Source of the DNA: Flavobacteriaceae bacterium
Lineage (GTDB): Bacteria; Bacteroidota; Bacteroidia; Flavobacteriales; Flavobacteriaceae
Reading direction: 5' to 3'
NCBI GenBank assembly: GCA_022565635.1
Contig: JAIUMH010000004.1
Coordinates: 1 to 52,293, forward strand
Length of the DNA: 52,293 nucleotides
Position numbers and translations under genes: made by a program. Positions 1 through 8,370 of this stretch are shown here, in pieces. Under the pieces are notes generated by a model. It ran no database searches, was not told where the DNA came from, and saw only the letters and a list, made by a program, of their open reading frames with translations. Every line of letters starts with the position of its first letter. Within the stretch, counting starts at the first letter, position 1.

Positions 1-12
1 GAAAAAAATCTT

Positions 13-29
13 TCCCGAAACGGTCGGGA
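13..29. repeat. Short inverted repeat, possible minus-strand terminator
   Basis: TCCCGA at 13-18 pairs with TCGGGA at 24-29, giving a perfect 6-bp stem with a 5-nt loop. Read on the minus strand the hairpin is followed within a few bases by a run of seven T, so it could end a leftward transcript. It could equally be a small dispersed palindrome, which is common in flavobacterial intergenic DNA. Bases 1-167 hold no convincing gene. Confidence 0.4.
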
Positions 30-142
30 CAGGCTATTTTCTTTTACAGTAATTTAAAATAATAACTGGTATAAATTAGAAAAGCAGGCTTTTGTATCAT
101 CATAATTTTGCCAAATATAAAGCTACATCAAACATAAAATTG

Positions 143-150
143 TTACTTTG
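143..150 (+). promoter_or_regulatory. Probable -7 box for the CBS-nadK operon
   Basis: TTACTTTG lies 17 nt before the ATG at 168 and differs at one position from the Bacteroidota -7 consensus TAnnTTTG. A perfect TAATTTTG lies further upstream at 103-110 and may be an alternative. No clear -33 TTG was seen for either. Confidence 0.4.
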
Positions 151-167
151 CATTATAATCGTTTCTT

Positions 168-821
168 ATGCGCATAAAAGATTTAATAGAGCAAAAGCAC
201 GTAACTTTTCAGCTGGAGGATGAGGTAGGTAAGTTACACGCATTTGCTATTGAAAATTTTCAAAAAAACTTACCAATTTTTGATCACCAAAAGTTTTTAG
301 GATGTATTGCTATGGATGATTTGGAAGGAATTTCATTTACCAATCAACTTAAGGAACATGCTTATTTAATTCGGAAGTTTTCAGTTTCTTCAGAGGCTTC
401 AGATTTATCCCTTTTAACAAGCTTTACCTTGCATCAATCTGATGTTTTGCCTGTTTTAGATGAAGAAAAATTTGTTGGCTTGGTGTATTTAGACGACTTT
501 TTGTCTAGTTTTAGTGATGTGCCTTTTCTTAATTTTAGAGGCGAAGAAATACGATTGAAAAAAAAGCGAATTGATTTTACTTATTCAGAACTTGCCCAAA
601 TAATTGAAAGTCAAAATGCTAAACTATTAGGCGTATATACTTCAAAGGTTGATCATGAATATATTGAACTTTCTTTACGCGTTGATCACAATGGTTTAAA
701 TGAAATGCTTCAGAGCTTGAGAAGATATGATTACGAAGTACTTTCTTATCATGAAAACGACCAGCATTCAGAGAATTTAAAAGAAAATTCAGCCTATTTT
801 GATAAGTTTTTAAATATTTAA
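168..821 (+). CDS. CBS domain protein upstream of NAD kinase
   Basis: A 217-residue soluble protein. The N-terminal half (about residues 5-115) reads as a CBS pair: two repeats each end in a pattern like LPVLDEEKFVGLVYLDDF, which is typical of the beta-alpha-beta CBS unit. The C-terminal part (about 135-195) has the alternating pattern of an ACT-like fold. CBS pairs usually bind adenine nucleotides or NAD-related ligands. The gene ends 3 nt before nadK, so the two are co-transcribed, and I infer that it may sense adenylates for NAD(P) metabolism. This gene pair is a recurrent flavobacterial arrangement. No catalytic motif is visible. The family call is fairly safe; the ligand is unknown. Confidence 0.8.
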   Translation: MRIKDLIEQKHVTFQLEDEVGKLHAFAIENFQKNLPIFDHQKFLGCIAMDDLEGISFTNQLKEHAYLIRKFSVSSEASDLSLLTSFTLHQSDVLPVLDEEKFVGLVYLDDFLSSFSDVPFLNFRGEEIRLKKKRIDFTYSELAQIIESQNAKLLGVYTSKVDHEYIELSLRVDHNGLNEMLQSLRRYDYEVLSYHENDQHSENLKENSAYFDKFLNI

Positions 822-824
822 GCA

Positions 825-1715
825 ATGAAAGTAGCTGTTTTTGGTCAGTTTTTTTATCCTGATTCAGGAAAATACGTACAACAACTCTTGTCGGTTCTTA
901 AAAACGAATCAATTCAAGTATATATTGAGTCTCAGTATTATCATCTGTTGCTTGATAAGCATATTCTTAATGAGGCTAATAATTACAAAACCTTTACCGC
1001 ATTAGATAAGAGCTTTGATTTGTTTTTTTCTTTAGGAGGAGATGGCACAATATTGTCTGCGGTAGACTTCGTTAAACAATTAGAAATTCCAATTGTAGGC
1101 ATCAATACAGGGCGTTTGGGTTTCTTGGCAAGTATTCATAAAGAGGAAATTCAACCCGCTATAGATGAGATACTCTCTCAAAACTACAGCATTACAAAAA
1201 GAAGTTTGTTAGAAGTACAAACCAATGCGTCAAACTTTCCAGAAAAGTGTTTTGCCTTAAATGAAATGGCTATTTCTAGAAGAAATACAACTGCAATGAT
1301 TACGGTAGAAACATGGTTAAATAAAGAGTATTTAAATGCTTATTGGTCTGATGGTATTATACTTTCAACCCCAACCGGGTCTACGGGGTATTCTTTAAGT
1401 TGTGGCGGACCCATTATCACACCAGAAAGCAACTCGCTTGTTTTAACCCCAATAGCACCTCATAATTTAAATGCACGTCCGTTGGTGTTTCCAGACCAGC
1501 ACTCAACCCGATTTAAAGTAAGTACAAGAGAAAAAGATTTTTTGGTCTCTGTAGATTCAAAGGTTTTTACTGTTCCAGCAAATACAGAAGTTTGGGTGAG
1601 TAAGGCTGATTTTTCAATTCATTTAGTTAGCTTAAAGTCTGATAGCTTTTTGCAAACTTTGAGGAAAAAACTTTTATGGGGTGAAGATAGTAGAAATTTC
1701 AAAAGTCAGAATTAA
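825..1715 (+). CDS. nadK: NAD kinase
   Basis: A 296-residue ATP-NAD kinase that phosphorylates NAD to NADP in the cytoplasm. The sequence shows the diagnostic GGDGT motif at residues 71-75, followed by VGINTGRLGFL (91-101), the NE motif in ALNEMAISR (about 144-152) and the conserved TPTGSTGYSLSCGGP stretch (182-196) that forms the NAD site. Length is normal for the family. The gene starts 3 nt after the CBS protein. It is followed by a 382-nt spacer, so it ends its operon. Family assignment rests on several invariant motifs. Confidence 0.97.
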   Translation: MKVAVFGQFFYPDSGKYVQQLLSVLKNESIQVYIESQYYHLLLDKHILNEANNYKTFTALDKSFDLFFSLGGDGTILSAVDFVKQLEIPIVGINTGRLGFLASIHKEEIQPAIDEILSQNYSITKRSLLEVQTNASNFPEKCFALNEMAISRRNTTAMITVETWLNKEYLNAYWSDGIILSTPTGSTGYSLSCGGPIITPESNSLVLTPIAPHNLNARPLVFPDQHSTRFKVSTREKDFLVSVDSKVFTVPANTEVWVSKADFSIHLVSLKSDSFLQTLRKKLLWGEDSRNFKSQN

Positions 1716-1881
1716 GCATTGATCAACACTATTAAACTTTCCATTTATCCAAGTTTTTACTCACATCACTTGGTTAGAACTAAAGAAAGGCATTTATCTA
1801 TTCATTAGCCCTGATTTTTGTTGAGATTAAACTTCCTCCGCATAAAAAAAACGCCTTATAGTAGATTTTTTTAATGGATTT

Positions 1882-1907
1882 TAAGCTTGTGCTTATAATC
1901 AAGCTTA
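1882..1907. repeat. Perfect 8-bp inverted repeat
   Basis: TAAGCTTG (1882-1889) and CAAGCTTA (1900-1907) are exact reverse complements separated by 10 nt. No T-run follows on the plus strand, so it is not a classical terminator. It may be a 3' hairpin of the nadK transcript or have no function. Confidence 0.4.
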
Positions 1908-2073
1908 GGTTATAAAATAAACTTTAGTTGTGTTCGTTCTTAAATGGGCTGTTGAGGTTTACTTCAGCTTACCATGTATTAGTAAAAATGATTAAGAATT
2001 TAAATGATGGAATGCCTAGTTTAAATATTCATTCAATTTTAAACAAAAAAAGAATAAGGCAATCTATAATTAT

Positions 2074-2081
2074 TATATTTG
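2074..2081 (+). promoter_or_regulatory. Bacteroidota -7 box upstream of the DUF6089-uppS-bamA operon
   Basis: TATATTTG matches TAnnTTTG exactly and ends 16 nt before the ATG at 2098, giving a leader of about 10 nt. No clear TTG at -33 was seen. It is the only good promoter before a run of tightly spaced genes reaching skp, so it probably drives the whole envelope operon. Confidence 0.6.
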
Positions 2082-2097
2082 CACACTTTTAAAATTT

Positions 2098-2802
2098 ATG
2101 AAATACAAGTTATTAGCATTATTGGGGCTTATGACATTTAGCTTTGTTCAATCACAAACTTACGAGGTAGGTTTAATGATTGGTGGAACAAACTTTTCTG
2201 GAGATGTGGGTTCAAATTCCTTTATGAATCCACAAGATTACTTACATAGAAGCAAAGGAAGTTTAGGAGCTATTTTTAAATGGAACAGAAGTACAAGACA
2301 TGCATTTCGATTTTCTTATATGCGTTTAAGGACTTTTGATGACGATTTGCGTTCTGATAGTAATGCAAAAATTTCTCGTGGATACAGGTTCAATACAGAT
2401 ATAGATGAATTTTCGGTGGGGATTGAGTATTTGTTTTGGGATTGGGATCCGCACAATCATAAATCAGAAATTGTTCCTTATTTATACACCGGGCCAACAT
2501 TTTTCTTGAGTCATCATCACTTTGTGAGCAACGGTCAGCTTAGAAGAGGAGATAGAAACAATAACTTTGCAATTCCTATGGTTTTTGGAATTAAAATGAA
2601 TTTTGGAGATCACTTTGTAGTGGCCGGAGAGTTTGGCGCTAGGTACACATTTACTGATAATTTGGACGGAAGTGCTCCAAATGAAATAGGAAACAACAAT
2701 TTCCCAGAATTTGGTAATGCTAATACAAATGATTGGTATATGTTTGCAGGTCTTGTGTTAACCTATTCTTTTGGTAGGAAACCTTGTTATTGTAATTTTT
2801 AA
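2098..2802 (+). CDS. DUF6089-type outer-membrane beta-barrel protein
   Basis: A 234-residue exported protein with a cleavable signal peptide (about residues 1-19, ending in QSQ). The mature part alternates aromatic and polar residues with many glycines and ends in FAGLVLTYSFGRKPCYCNF, which suggests a small beta-barrel. Its place immediately before uppS and bamA is conserved in flavobacteria and matches the family named DUF6089 (from memory). Its stop codon overlaps the uppS start by one base (TAATG), so the two are translationally coupled. The position with BamA suggests an envelope role. The molecular function is not known. Confidence 0.8.
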   Translation: MKYKLLALLGLMTFSFVQSQTYEVGLMIGGTNFSGDVGSNSFMNPQDYLHRSKGSLGAIFKWNRSTRHAFRFSYMRLRTFDDDLRSDSNAKISRGYRFNTDIDEFSVGIEYLFWDWDPHNHKSEIVPYLYTGPTFFLSHHHFVSNGQLRRGDRNNNFAIPMVFGIKMNFGDHFVVAGEFGARYTFTDNLDGSAPNEIGNNNFPEFGNANTNDWYMFAGLVLTYSFGRKPCYCNF

Positions 2803-3533
2803 TGGAAAAGAAATTAAATCAAGATAAAATCCCAGCTCATATTGCCATAATTATGGATGGCAATGGTCGTTGGGCAAAAAAGCAAGGATTACTTCGGGTG
2901 GCTGGACATGAAAAAGGCACCAAGTCCGTAAGAGAAGCTGTTGAATATTGCGCTGAAGTTGGTGTTAAAAACCTAACTCTTTTTGCGTTTTCAACAGAAA
3001 ATTGGAATCGCCCAAAATTTGAAGTAAAAACGCTGATGAAGTTGTTGGTTAGCTCACTTAAAAAAGAGTTACCTACACTTCAAAAAAATAATATTCGGTT
3101 AAATTCTGTTGGCAACTTAGATACTTTGCCAGAAAAAGCTAGATTAGAATTAGAAGAAGTAATTGACAAAACAACAACAAATACTCATATGACGCTTACT
3201 TTAGCTCTTAGCTATGGGTCTAGAGAAGAGATTAAATGCATGGTTCAAAGCATCAGTAAAAAAGTGAAAGATGGTGAAATTCAACCTGAAGAGATTACTG
3301 ATCAGTTAATTAATCAACATCTTTATACTTTTGATATGCCTGATGTTGATTTGTTGATAAGAACAAGTGGAGAGCAACGAATTAGTAATTTTTTGCTTTG
3401 GCAAATAGCTTACGCAGAACTATACTTTTGTGATGTTTTGTGGCCAGACTTTAGAAAAAAGCACTTATTTGATGCAATTTATAATTACCAAAAAAGAGAA
3501 CGAAGATTTGGAAAAACAAGTGAACAACTTTAA
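2802..3533 (+). CDS. uppS: Undecaprenyl diphosphate synthase (isoprenyl transferase)
   Basis: A 243-residue cis-prenyltransferase. It condenses isopentenyl diphosphate onto farnesyl diphosphate to make the C55 lipid carrier used for peptidoglycan and O-antigen precursors. The catalytic Asp is D19 in the motif IIMDGNGRWA, followed by the GH of VAGHEKG. The C-terminal block RTSGEQRISNFLLWQIAYAE holds the conserved Arg and Ser residues that bind diphosphate. Length is typical. The start at 2802 gives the usual short N-terminus and overlaps the previous stop. bamA follows after 7 nt, so this is an envelope-synthesis operon. Confidence 0.97.
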   Translation: MEKKLNQDKIPAHIAIIMDGNGRWAKKQGLLRVAGHEKGTKSVREAVEYCAEVGVKNLTLFAFSTENWNRPKFEVKTLMKLLVSSLKKELPTLQKNNIRLNSVGNLDTLPEKARLELEEVIDKTTTNTHMTLTLALSYGSREEIKCMVQSISKKVKDGEIQPEEITDQLINQHLYTFDMPDVDLLIRTSGEQRISNFLLWQIAYAELYFCDVLWPDFRKKHLFDAIYNYQKRERRFGKTSEQL

Positions 3534-3540
3534 TTATATA

Positions 3541-6108
3541 ATGCCTACAAAATTCACCTTTATTGTAGTATTTCTACTTCTTGGTCTTACTGTGTTTGGA
3601 CAAGATAGAGGTATAGGAGATGCACCAAAATATAAATTAGGAAAAATTAATGTAACGGGTTCTACCACCTACAACGAAACCACAGTTATTGCATTTACAG
3701 GCCTAAAAAAAGGAGAAGAAATTTATCTTCCAGGAGAAAGATTAAGTCAGGTAATTAATAAACTTTGGGATTTAGGCTTGTTTAGTGATGTTAATTTTTA
3801 CATTGCTAATATTCAAGACAATACGGTAGATTTAGAATTGGAAATCAACGAAGTGCCTAAACTTAATGAGGTCAAGATTAGAGGGCTTAAAAAACGTAAA
3901 CAAGAAGAGCTTCAAAAAGAATTAAAACTTAAAAAAGGAACAAAACTTACGGAAAGCTTTTTGGCAAACACCAAAAACGCCATTAAAAATAAATACAGAA
4001 AAAAAGGTTTTCTTAACGTAGAACCCATAATTTCTACAAGAGAAGTTAGAGACACTTTAGACAATGTACTTGGCGAAGACATGGTAATCAATATTAAAAA
4101 AGGAGAGAAAGTAAAAGTATCTTCAATTGAAGTCCAAGGTAATGAAGCTTTTTCTGATCGAAAGATTAGGAAGTTTATGAAAAATACAAAACAAAAAAAC
4201 TTCTTTAGAATATTTAAACGTTCTAAATTTATTCCTGAAGATTTTAAAGAAGATAAGGCTAGAGTTGTTGAAAAACTGAAAGAAAATGGATACAGAGATG
4301 CAAGAATAGTTTCAGACACTATGTTTCCAACTTCAGACAAAACAGTTGAAGTTCAATTGGAATTAAATGAAGGAAATCAATATTATTTTGGTGAAATTTC
4401 ATTTTTAGGAAACAGTGTGTATTCTGATGAAGAGCTGTCACGGTTGTTAGCTATACGAAAAGGTGATCCTTATAATGGACCATTGATGGATGAAAAAATT
4501 ACTGGAGGGCCTAAACAAAAAGAAAATATTACTGATTTATACCAAGATAACGGATATCTTTTCTCTCGTGTTATTCCTGTTGAAACGAAAGTGTATAATG
4601 ACACCATTGATTTTGAAATTAGAATTAACGAAGGGAAAATAGCTTATTTTAATAATGTTACAGTAAAAGGGAATGACCGAACGCATGATCACGTTGCTTA
4701 CAGAAACGTAAGGACATTTCCTGGGGAGCAGTATAGTAAGCAAGCTATTATGAGAACAGCAAGAGAACTTTCTCAGTTAGGGTTTTTTAATCCTGAAGGA
4801 ATTAGACCTGATCTTAAAAATGTTGATCCTGCCTCAGGAACAGTTGATGTAGAATTTGAAGTAGAAGAGCAAGGAGCCAGCCAAATCCAATTACAAGGTG
4901 GATATGGTGGAGGTGGATTTATAGGTACACTTGGGTTGAGTTTCAATAACTTCTCACTGCGTGGTATTGGAGATAAAGATGCCTGGAAACCATTGCCCAT
5001 GGGAGACGGTCAGCAACTTTCTTTAAGAGCTCAAGCCAGTATTGCTTTTAGAAACTACAGTCTTACTTTTGTTGAGCCTTGGTTAGGAGGAAGAAAACCC
5101 GTGCAACTTTCGGTATCTCTATCGCAAACGCAACAATTTTTATTTGACCCCTTTACTAGACGTGCAGATAATAGCCGAAGGTTCTCTATAACAGGAATTA
5201 ATGTAGGTTTAGGTAAACAATTAAGAATACCTGATGAATACTTCTTTTTGTCTGCAAATGTAGGATTTCAGCACTTCAACTTAAGCAATTATAATGTTGG
5301 TTTATTTAGATTTCCTAATGGACATTCTAATAACTTGTCATTTACATTTGCCTTAAGAAGAGATAATACGTGTTGTAATCCTGTATTCCCAAAATCAGGA
5401 TCACGTTTTAATATATCTGCCAAATTAACTCCTCCTTATTCTCTATTTAACGGAGTAGATTATAAAGCTTTGAGTGAAGAACGAATGGTAGCTTTAGAAG
5501 AAAATGATGACGATGCTCTGGCTAGAATTGACCAACAGCGTTTTGATTGGTTAGAATTTTATAAAGTGAAATTTCAAGGCGAGTGGTTCAATAAAATTGC
5601 AGGAGATTTAATTCTGCGGAAAAACATTGAATTTGGATTTTTAGGAGCCTATAATAATGACCGAGGAATTCCTCCTTTTGAACGCTTCTTTGTTGGGGGT
5701 GATGGTTTAGCTGGTTTTGCTATGGATGGTAGAGAGATCATTGCTTTGCGGGGTTATCCCAACCAGTCTATTATTCCAAGAAGAAGAACTGAAATTACTC
5801 AAGAAAGTTTTAATGATGGAGCCACTATCTATAATAAGTTTACCTTAGAGTTAAGGTACCCAATTACACTTAATCCTAGTGCATCCATCTTTGGTTTAAC
5901 GTTCTTTGAAGCAGGTAGTGCATTTGATTCTTTTGATAATTATTCACCCTTTGATTTAAGTAGATCTGCTGGTGCAGGTTTAAGGATATTTATGCCGCAA
6001 TTTGGTTTGCTTGGTATTGACTTTGGATACGGTTTTGATCCTATTCCTGGAAGTAATACAGGAGCTAATGGATGGGAAACTCACTTTATTATTGGTCAAC
6101 AATTTTAG
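3541..6108 (+). CDS. bamA: Outer membrane protein assembly factor BamA
   Basis: An 855-residue Omp85 protein that inserts beta-barrel proteins into the outer membrane. I chose the ATG at 3541 because it gives a clean signal peptide (about residues 1-20, ending VFGQ) and no overlap with uppS; the frame stays open back to 3430 but that would remove the signal. Residues about 25-440 hold a series of POTRA repeats, seen as recurring segments such as VKVSSIEVQGNEAFSD. The remainder is the 16-strand barrel, with the fragment VGGDGLAGF typical of the conserved lid loop region and a C-terminal phenylalanine (IIGQQF). It lies between uppS and the Skp-like chaperones, its functional partners. Confidence 0.96.
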   Translation: MPTKFTFIVVFLLLGLTVFGQDRGIGDAPKYKLGKINVTGSTTYNETTVIAFTGLKKGEEIYLPGERLSQVINKLWDLGLFSDVNFYIANIQDNTVDLELEINEVPKLNEVKIRGLKKRKQEELQKELKLKKGTKLTESFLANTKNAIKNKYRKKGFLNVEPIISTREVRDTLDNVLGEDMVINIKKGEKVKVSSIEVQGNEAFSDRKIRKFMKNTKQKNFFRIFKRSKFIPEDFKEDKARVVEKLKENGYRDARIVSDTMFPTSDKTVEVQLELNEGNQYYFGEISFLGNSVYSDEELSRLLAIRKGDPYNGPLMDEKITGGPKQKENITDLYQDNGYLFSRVIPVETKVYNDTIDFEIRINEGKIAYFNNVTVKGNDRTHDHVAYRNVRTFPGEQYSKQAIMRTARELSQLGFFNPEGIRPDLKNVDPASGTVDVEFEVEEQGASQIQLQGGYGGGGFIGTLGLSFNNFSLRGIGDKDAWKPLPMGDGQQLSLRAQASIAFRNYSLTFVEPWLGGRKPVQLSVSLSQTQQFLFDPFTRRADNSRRFSITGINVGLGKQLRIPDEYFFLSANVGFQHFNLSNYNVGLFRFPNGHSNNLSFTFALRRDNTCCNPVFPKSGSRFNISAKLTPPYSLFNGVDYKALSEERMVALEENDDDALARIDQQRFDWLEFYKVKFQGEWFNKIAGDLILRKNIEFGFLGAYNNDRGIPPFERFFVGGDGLAGFAMDGREIIALRGYPNQSIIPRRRTEITQESFNDGATIYNKFTLELRYPITLNPSASIFGLTFFEAGSAFDSFDNYSPFDLSRSAGAGLRIFMPQFGLLGIDFGYGFDPIPGSNTGANGWETHFIIGQQF

Positions 6109-6132
6109 TTTGGCATGATTTTTAATACTATT

Positions 6133-6951
6133 ATGATAAGTAATAAAAAATTAAGCATCTTATTTGTTTTTTGTTTAATTAATTTAACTTTACAAGCGCA
6201 AAGAGGCTTGAGAATTGGATACGTAGATATGGAATATATCATGGAGAATGTTCCTGAATTCCAACAATCTATGAATATGGTTGATATGAAGGCTCAAAAA
6301 TGGTCTTCAGATTTGGCTAAGAAAAAAGCAGAAATTGAGAAGTTAAAGGAGGAATTAGATAACGAAAGACCACTTTTAACACCTGAATTAATTGAAGAAA
6401 AAGAGGAAGAAATTGAATATTTAACAGAGAAAATGTTTGAATTTCAAGATGAAAAGTTTGGTGTTGGTGGGGAGTTAATGACTCAAAAAAGACAAATTAT
6501 TATTCCTATTCAAGATCAAGTGTTTAATGCAGTTCAAGAAATTGGAGAAAATAGAGGCTATGACTTTATCTTTGAAAATTCTGCTGAAGCATTATTGCTT
6601 TTCTCTGCTAGAAGACATGATTTGAGTGAAATTGTTTTGAAATTGATTAAGCGTAATGCCAAACAAGATCAACTGCAAGGAAAAGATGAAGAAGACGAAA
6701 TGTTTGGTGGAGAATATAAATCTGTAAAAGATGCTGAAGCAGACGAGCAAAAAAAGAAAGAAGCAGAAGAGAAAATAGCCCAACGAGAGCGTGAAAGAGA
6801 ACAGCAATTAGATGAAAGAGCTAGAGTAAGAGATTCTATAAAAGCTGAAAGAGAAGCTAAGTTTCAAAAACGTAGAGAAGAAATAGAGAAAAAAAGAGTA
6901 GAACAACAAAGAAAAAGAGACTCAATTAGAGAATTACGAGAAAATAACTAA
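6133..6951 (+). CDS. OmpH/Skp family periplasmic chaperone with long charged tail
   Basis: A periplasmic chaperone of the OmpH/Skp family that escorts unfolded outer-membrane proteins to BamA. The start at 6133 gives a normal signal peptide (about 1-22, ending LQAQ). An in-frame ATG at 6115 would add six residues. Residues about 25-170 carry the Skp core with the pattern RIGYVDMEYIMENVPEFQ and a long coiled coil. Residues about 190-272 form an unusually long tail of Lys, Glu and Arg repeats that should be helical and is absent from classical Skp. A second, shorter paralogue follows after 26 nt. The function is inferred from the family and from the neighbouring bamA. Confidence 0.88.
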   Translation: MISNKKLSILFVFCLINLTLQAQRGLRIGYVDMEYIMENVPEFQQSMNMVDMKAQKWSSDLAKKKAEIEKLKEELDNERPLLTPELIEEKEEEIEYLTEKMFEFQDEKFGVGGELMTQKRQIIIPIQDQVFNAVQEIGENRGYDFIFENSAEALLLFSARRHDLSEIVLKLIKRNAKQDQLQGKDEEDEMFGGEYKSVKDAEADEQKKKEAEEKIAQREREREQQLDERARVRDSIKAEREAKFQKRREEIEKKRVEQQRKRDSIRELRENN

Positions 6952-6977
6952 TATACATAACTATTAAATCAACAAAA

Positions 6978-7490
6978 ATGAACAGAATTAAATTATTTAG
7001 CATAGCTTTCCTTTTGTTTATTGGAGCTAGTAACCTGATGAATGCGCAATCTAAAATAGCGCACGTTGACTCGCAAGAGTTAATTGAAACAATGGACGCC
7101 TACAAACAAGCCCAAAATGAGCTTGAGAAAATTGAAAAAAGCTATCGCGATCAAATTGATGATATGATGAAAGAAGCGCAAAAAACAAGTGAGCGCTACC
7201 AAGCTGAAGCAGACACTAAAACCGAAGAAGAAAATCAGCGTAGAATGATGAAACTTCAGGAAATGCAACAAAGTATTTCTGAGTTTAGTCAAGATGCACA
7301 ACAAGACCTTCAGAAGAAAAGAGAAAGCTTGTTAAGACCTGTACTTGAAAAAGCCAGAGAGGTAATTCAAGAAGTAGCTAGAGAAAAAGGCTACGATTAT
7401 GTTCTTGATTCTTCCGTTGGAAGTGGAGTGCTTATGGCTGATGGTACAGACCTAATTAACGATGTAAAGGCGGCATTGAACAAAAAATAA
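6978..7490 (+). CDS. OmpH/Skp family periplasmic chaperone
   Basis: A 170-residue exported protein with a signal peptide (about 1-23, ending MNAQ). It has the Skp layout: a short beta start (SKIAHVDSQELIETM), a long coiled-coil arm (about 45-115) rich in Glu, Gln and Lys, and a C-terminal part returning to the body (GYDYVLDSSVGSGVLMADG). Its size matches E. coli Skp closely. It probably forms trimers that hold unfolded barrel proteins in the periplasm. It is the last gene of the envelope operon: a strong terminator begins 19 nt after the stop codon. Confidence 0.92.
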   Translation: MNRIKLFSIAFLLFIGASNLMNAQSKIAHVDSQELIETMDAYKQAQNELEKIEKSYRDQIDDMMKEAQKTSERYQAEADTKTEEENQRRMMKLQEMQQSISEFSQDAQQDLQKKRESLLRPVLEKAREVIQEVAREKGYDYVLDSSVGSGVLMADGTDLINDVKAALNKK

Positions 7491-7508
7491 TTTTGCAATA
7501 AACCAATG

Positions 7509-7547
7509 AAAAGCTGTTCAAATGTTTAAATTTGAACAGCTTTTTTT
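7509..7547 (+). terminator. Strong intrinsic terminator after skp
   Basis: A perfect 15-bp stem (7509-7523 with 7530-7544) with a 6-nt loop ends in a run of seven T (7541-7547). It closes the envelope operon. It lies inside the longest possible reading frame of murI, and this is the main reason for placing the murI start downstream, at 7561. Confidence 0.9.
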
Positions 7548-7560
7548 ATTCTATACTTTT

Positions 7561-8355
7561 TTGGAAAATTCTATTGGCATATTTGATTCAGGACTGGGCG
7601 GAACTTCAATTTTTAAGGAGGTGCACGAGCTATTGCCTAATGAAAATATTATTTATTTAGCTGACAGTAAAAATGCTCCTTATGGTGAAAAATCACCCCA
7701 AGAAATCATTGATTTAAGTTTAAAGAATACGAAGCTTCTTCTTCAAAAGAAATGTAAGCTTATTATAGTGGCTTGTAATACAGCTACAACCAATGCAATT
7801 CATATCCTTAGACAAAAGCACTCCATTCCATTTATAGGTATTGAGCCTGCCATAAAACCAGCCACTCTTCAAACTAAAAATAACAAAATTGGAATTTTAG
7901 CTACCAAAGGAACTTTATCTAGTCAACTTTTTTCAAAAACTTTTAAAAAATACGTTAATGAAAGCATTCAGGTCACTGAGATTGAAGGTAAAAAATTAGT
8001 TGAAGCCGTAGAAAGTGACTTGCTTAACTCTACAAGCTTTAAATCTTATTTTTTCCAACATATAGCAGCATTTAAGAAACAAAATATTGACTCTTTAGTT
8101 TTGGGTTGTACGCATTATCCTTATTTAATTCCATTGATTAATGAGTTTTTGCCAGAGGTGCAAATCATAGATTCTGGTTTTGCAGTTGCCCAACAAACCA
8201 AACGGGTGCTAAAACAAAATCAGTTGCTTAACCAAGTTCAGTCTTCACCTAAAATTCAATTTTACACCAACGCTCAAGTTGAAATTTTAAGTAGATTACT
8301 CAGTAAACACAATTCAGATTTTAAACAATATAAGGTAGATTATTTAGCTTTCTAA
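7561..8355 (+). CDS. murI: Glutamate racemase (TTG start)
   Basis: A 264-residue cofactor-independent racemase that makes D-glutamate for peptidoglycan. The two catalytic cysteines are C72 in VACNTATT and C183 in LGCTHYP, and the acidic residue is D9 in GIFDSGLGG. The frame is open back to an ATG at 7522, but those 13 codons are the right arm of a terminator hairpin. The TTG at 7561 gives the normal N-terminus MENSIGIFDSG. It is therefore either expressed by read-through or from a promoter in the short stretch after the hairpin. It sits just after the bamA-skp operon, as in other flavobacteria. Confidence 0.93.
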   Translation: MENSIGIFDSGLGGTSIFKEVHELLPNENIIYLADSKNAPYGEKSPQEIIDLSLKNTKLLLQKKCKLIIVACNTATTNAIHILRQKHSIPFIGIEPAIKPATLQTKNNKIGILATKGTLSSQLFSKTFKKYVNESIQVTEIEGKKLVEAVESDLLNSTSFKSYFFQHIAAFKKQNIDSLVLGCTHYPYLIPLINEFLPEVQIIDSGFAVAQQTKRVLKQNQLLNQVQSSPKIQFYTNAQVEILSRLLSKHNSDFKQYKVDYLAF

Positions 8356-8370
8356 GTTGATAGCATCTTT

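Larger units (their letters stand above)
1716..2097. other. Intergenic spacer between nadK and the DUF6089 gene
   Basis: This is 382 nt without a credible gene on either strand. It contains an 8-bp inverted repeat (1882-1907) and, at its right end, the promoter box of the next operon (2074-2081). Otherwise it is AT-rich with no tRNA-like or other structured element that I can see. Confidence 0.7.

Noticed and set aside
1716-2097. tRNA or small RNA gene in the nadK-DUF6089 spacer
   Set aside because: No cloverleaf, T-loop sequence or CCA-like end was found; only one short inverted repeat is present.
3430-3540. Upstream extension of bamA inside uppS
   Set aside because: The open frame back to 3430 would destroy the signal peptide and overlap uppS; the ATG at 3541 gives a clean export signal.
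3912-4340. 142-codon open frame antisense to bamA
   Set aside because: It is the shadow of a low-complexity, Lys-rich coding strand; no promoter or known protein pattern is visible.
7522-7560. ATG start of murI at 7522
   Set aside because: These codons form the loop and right arm of a strong terminator and do not match the conserved N-terminus of glutamate racemase.
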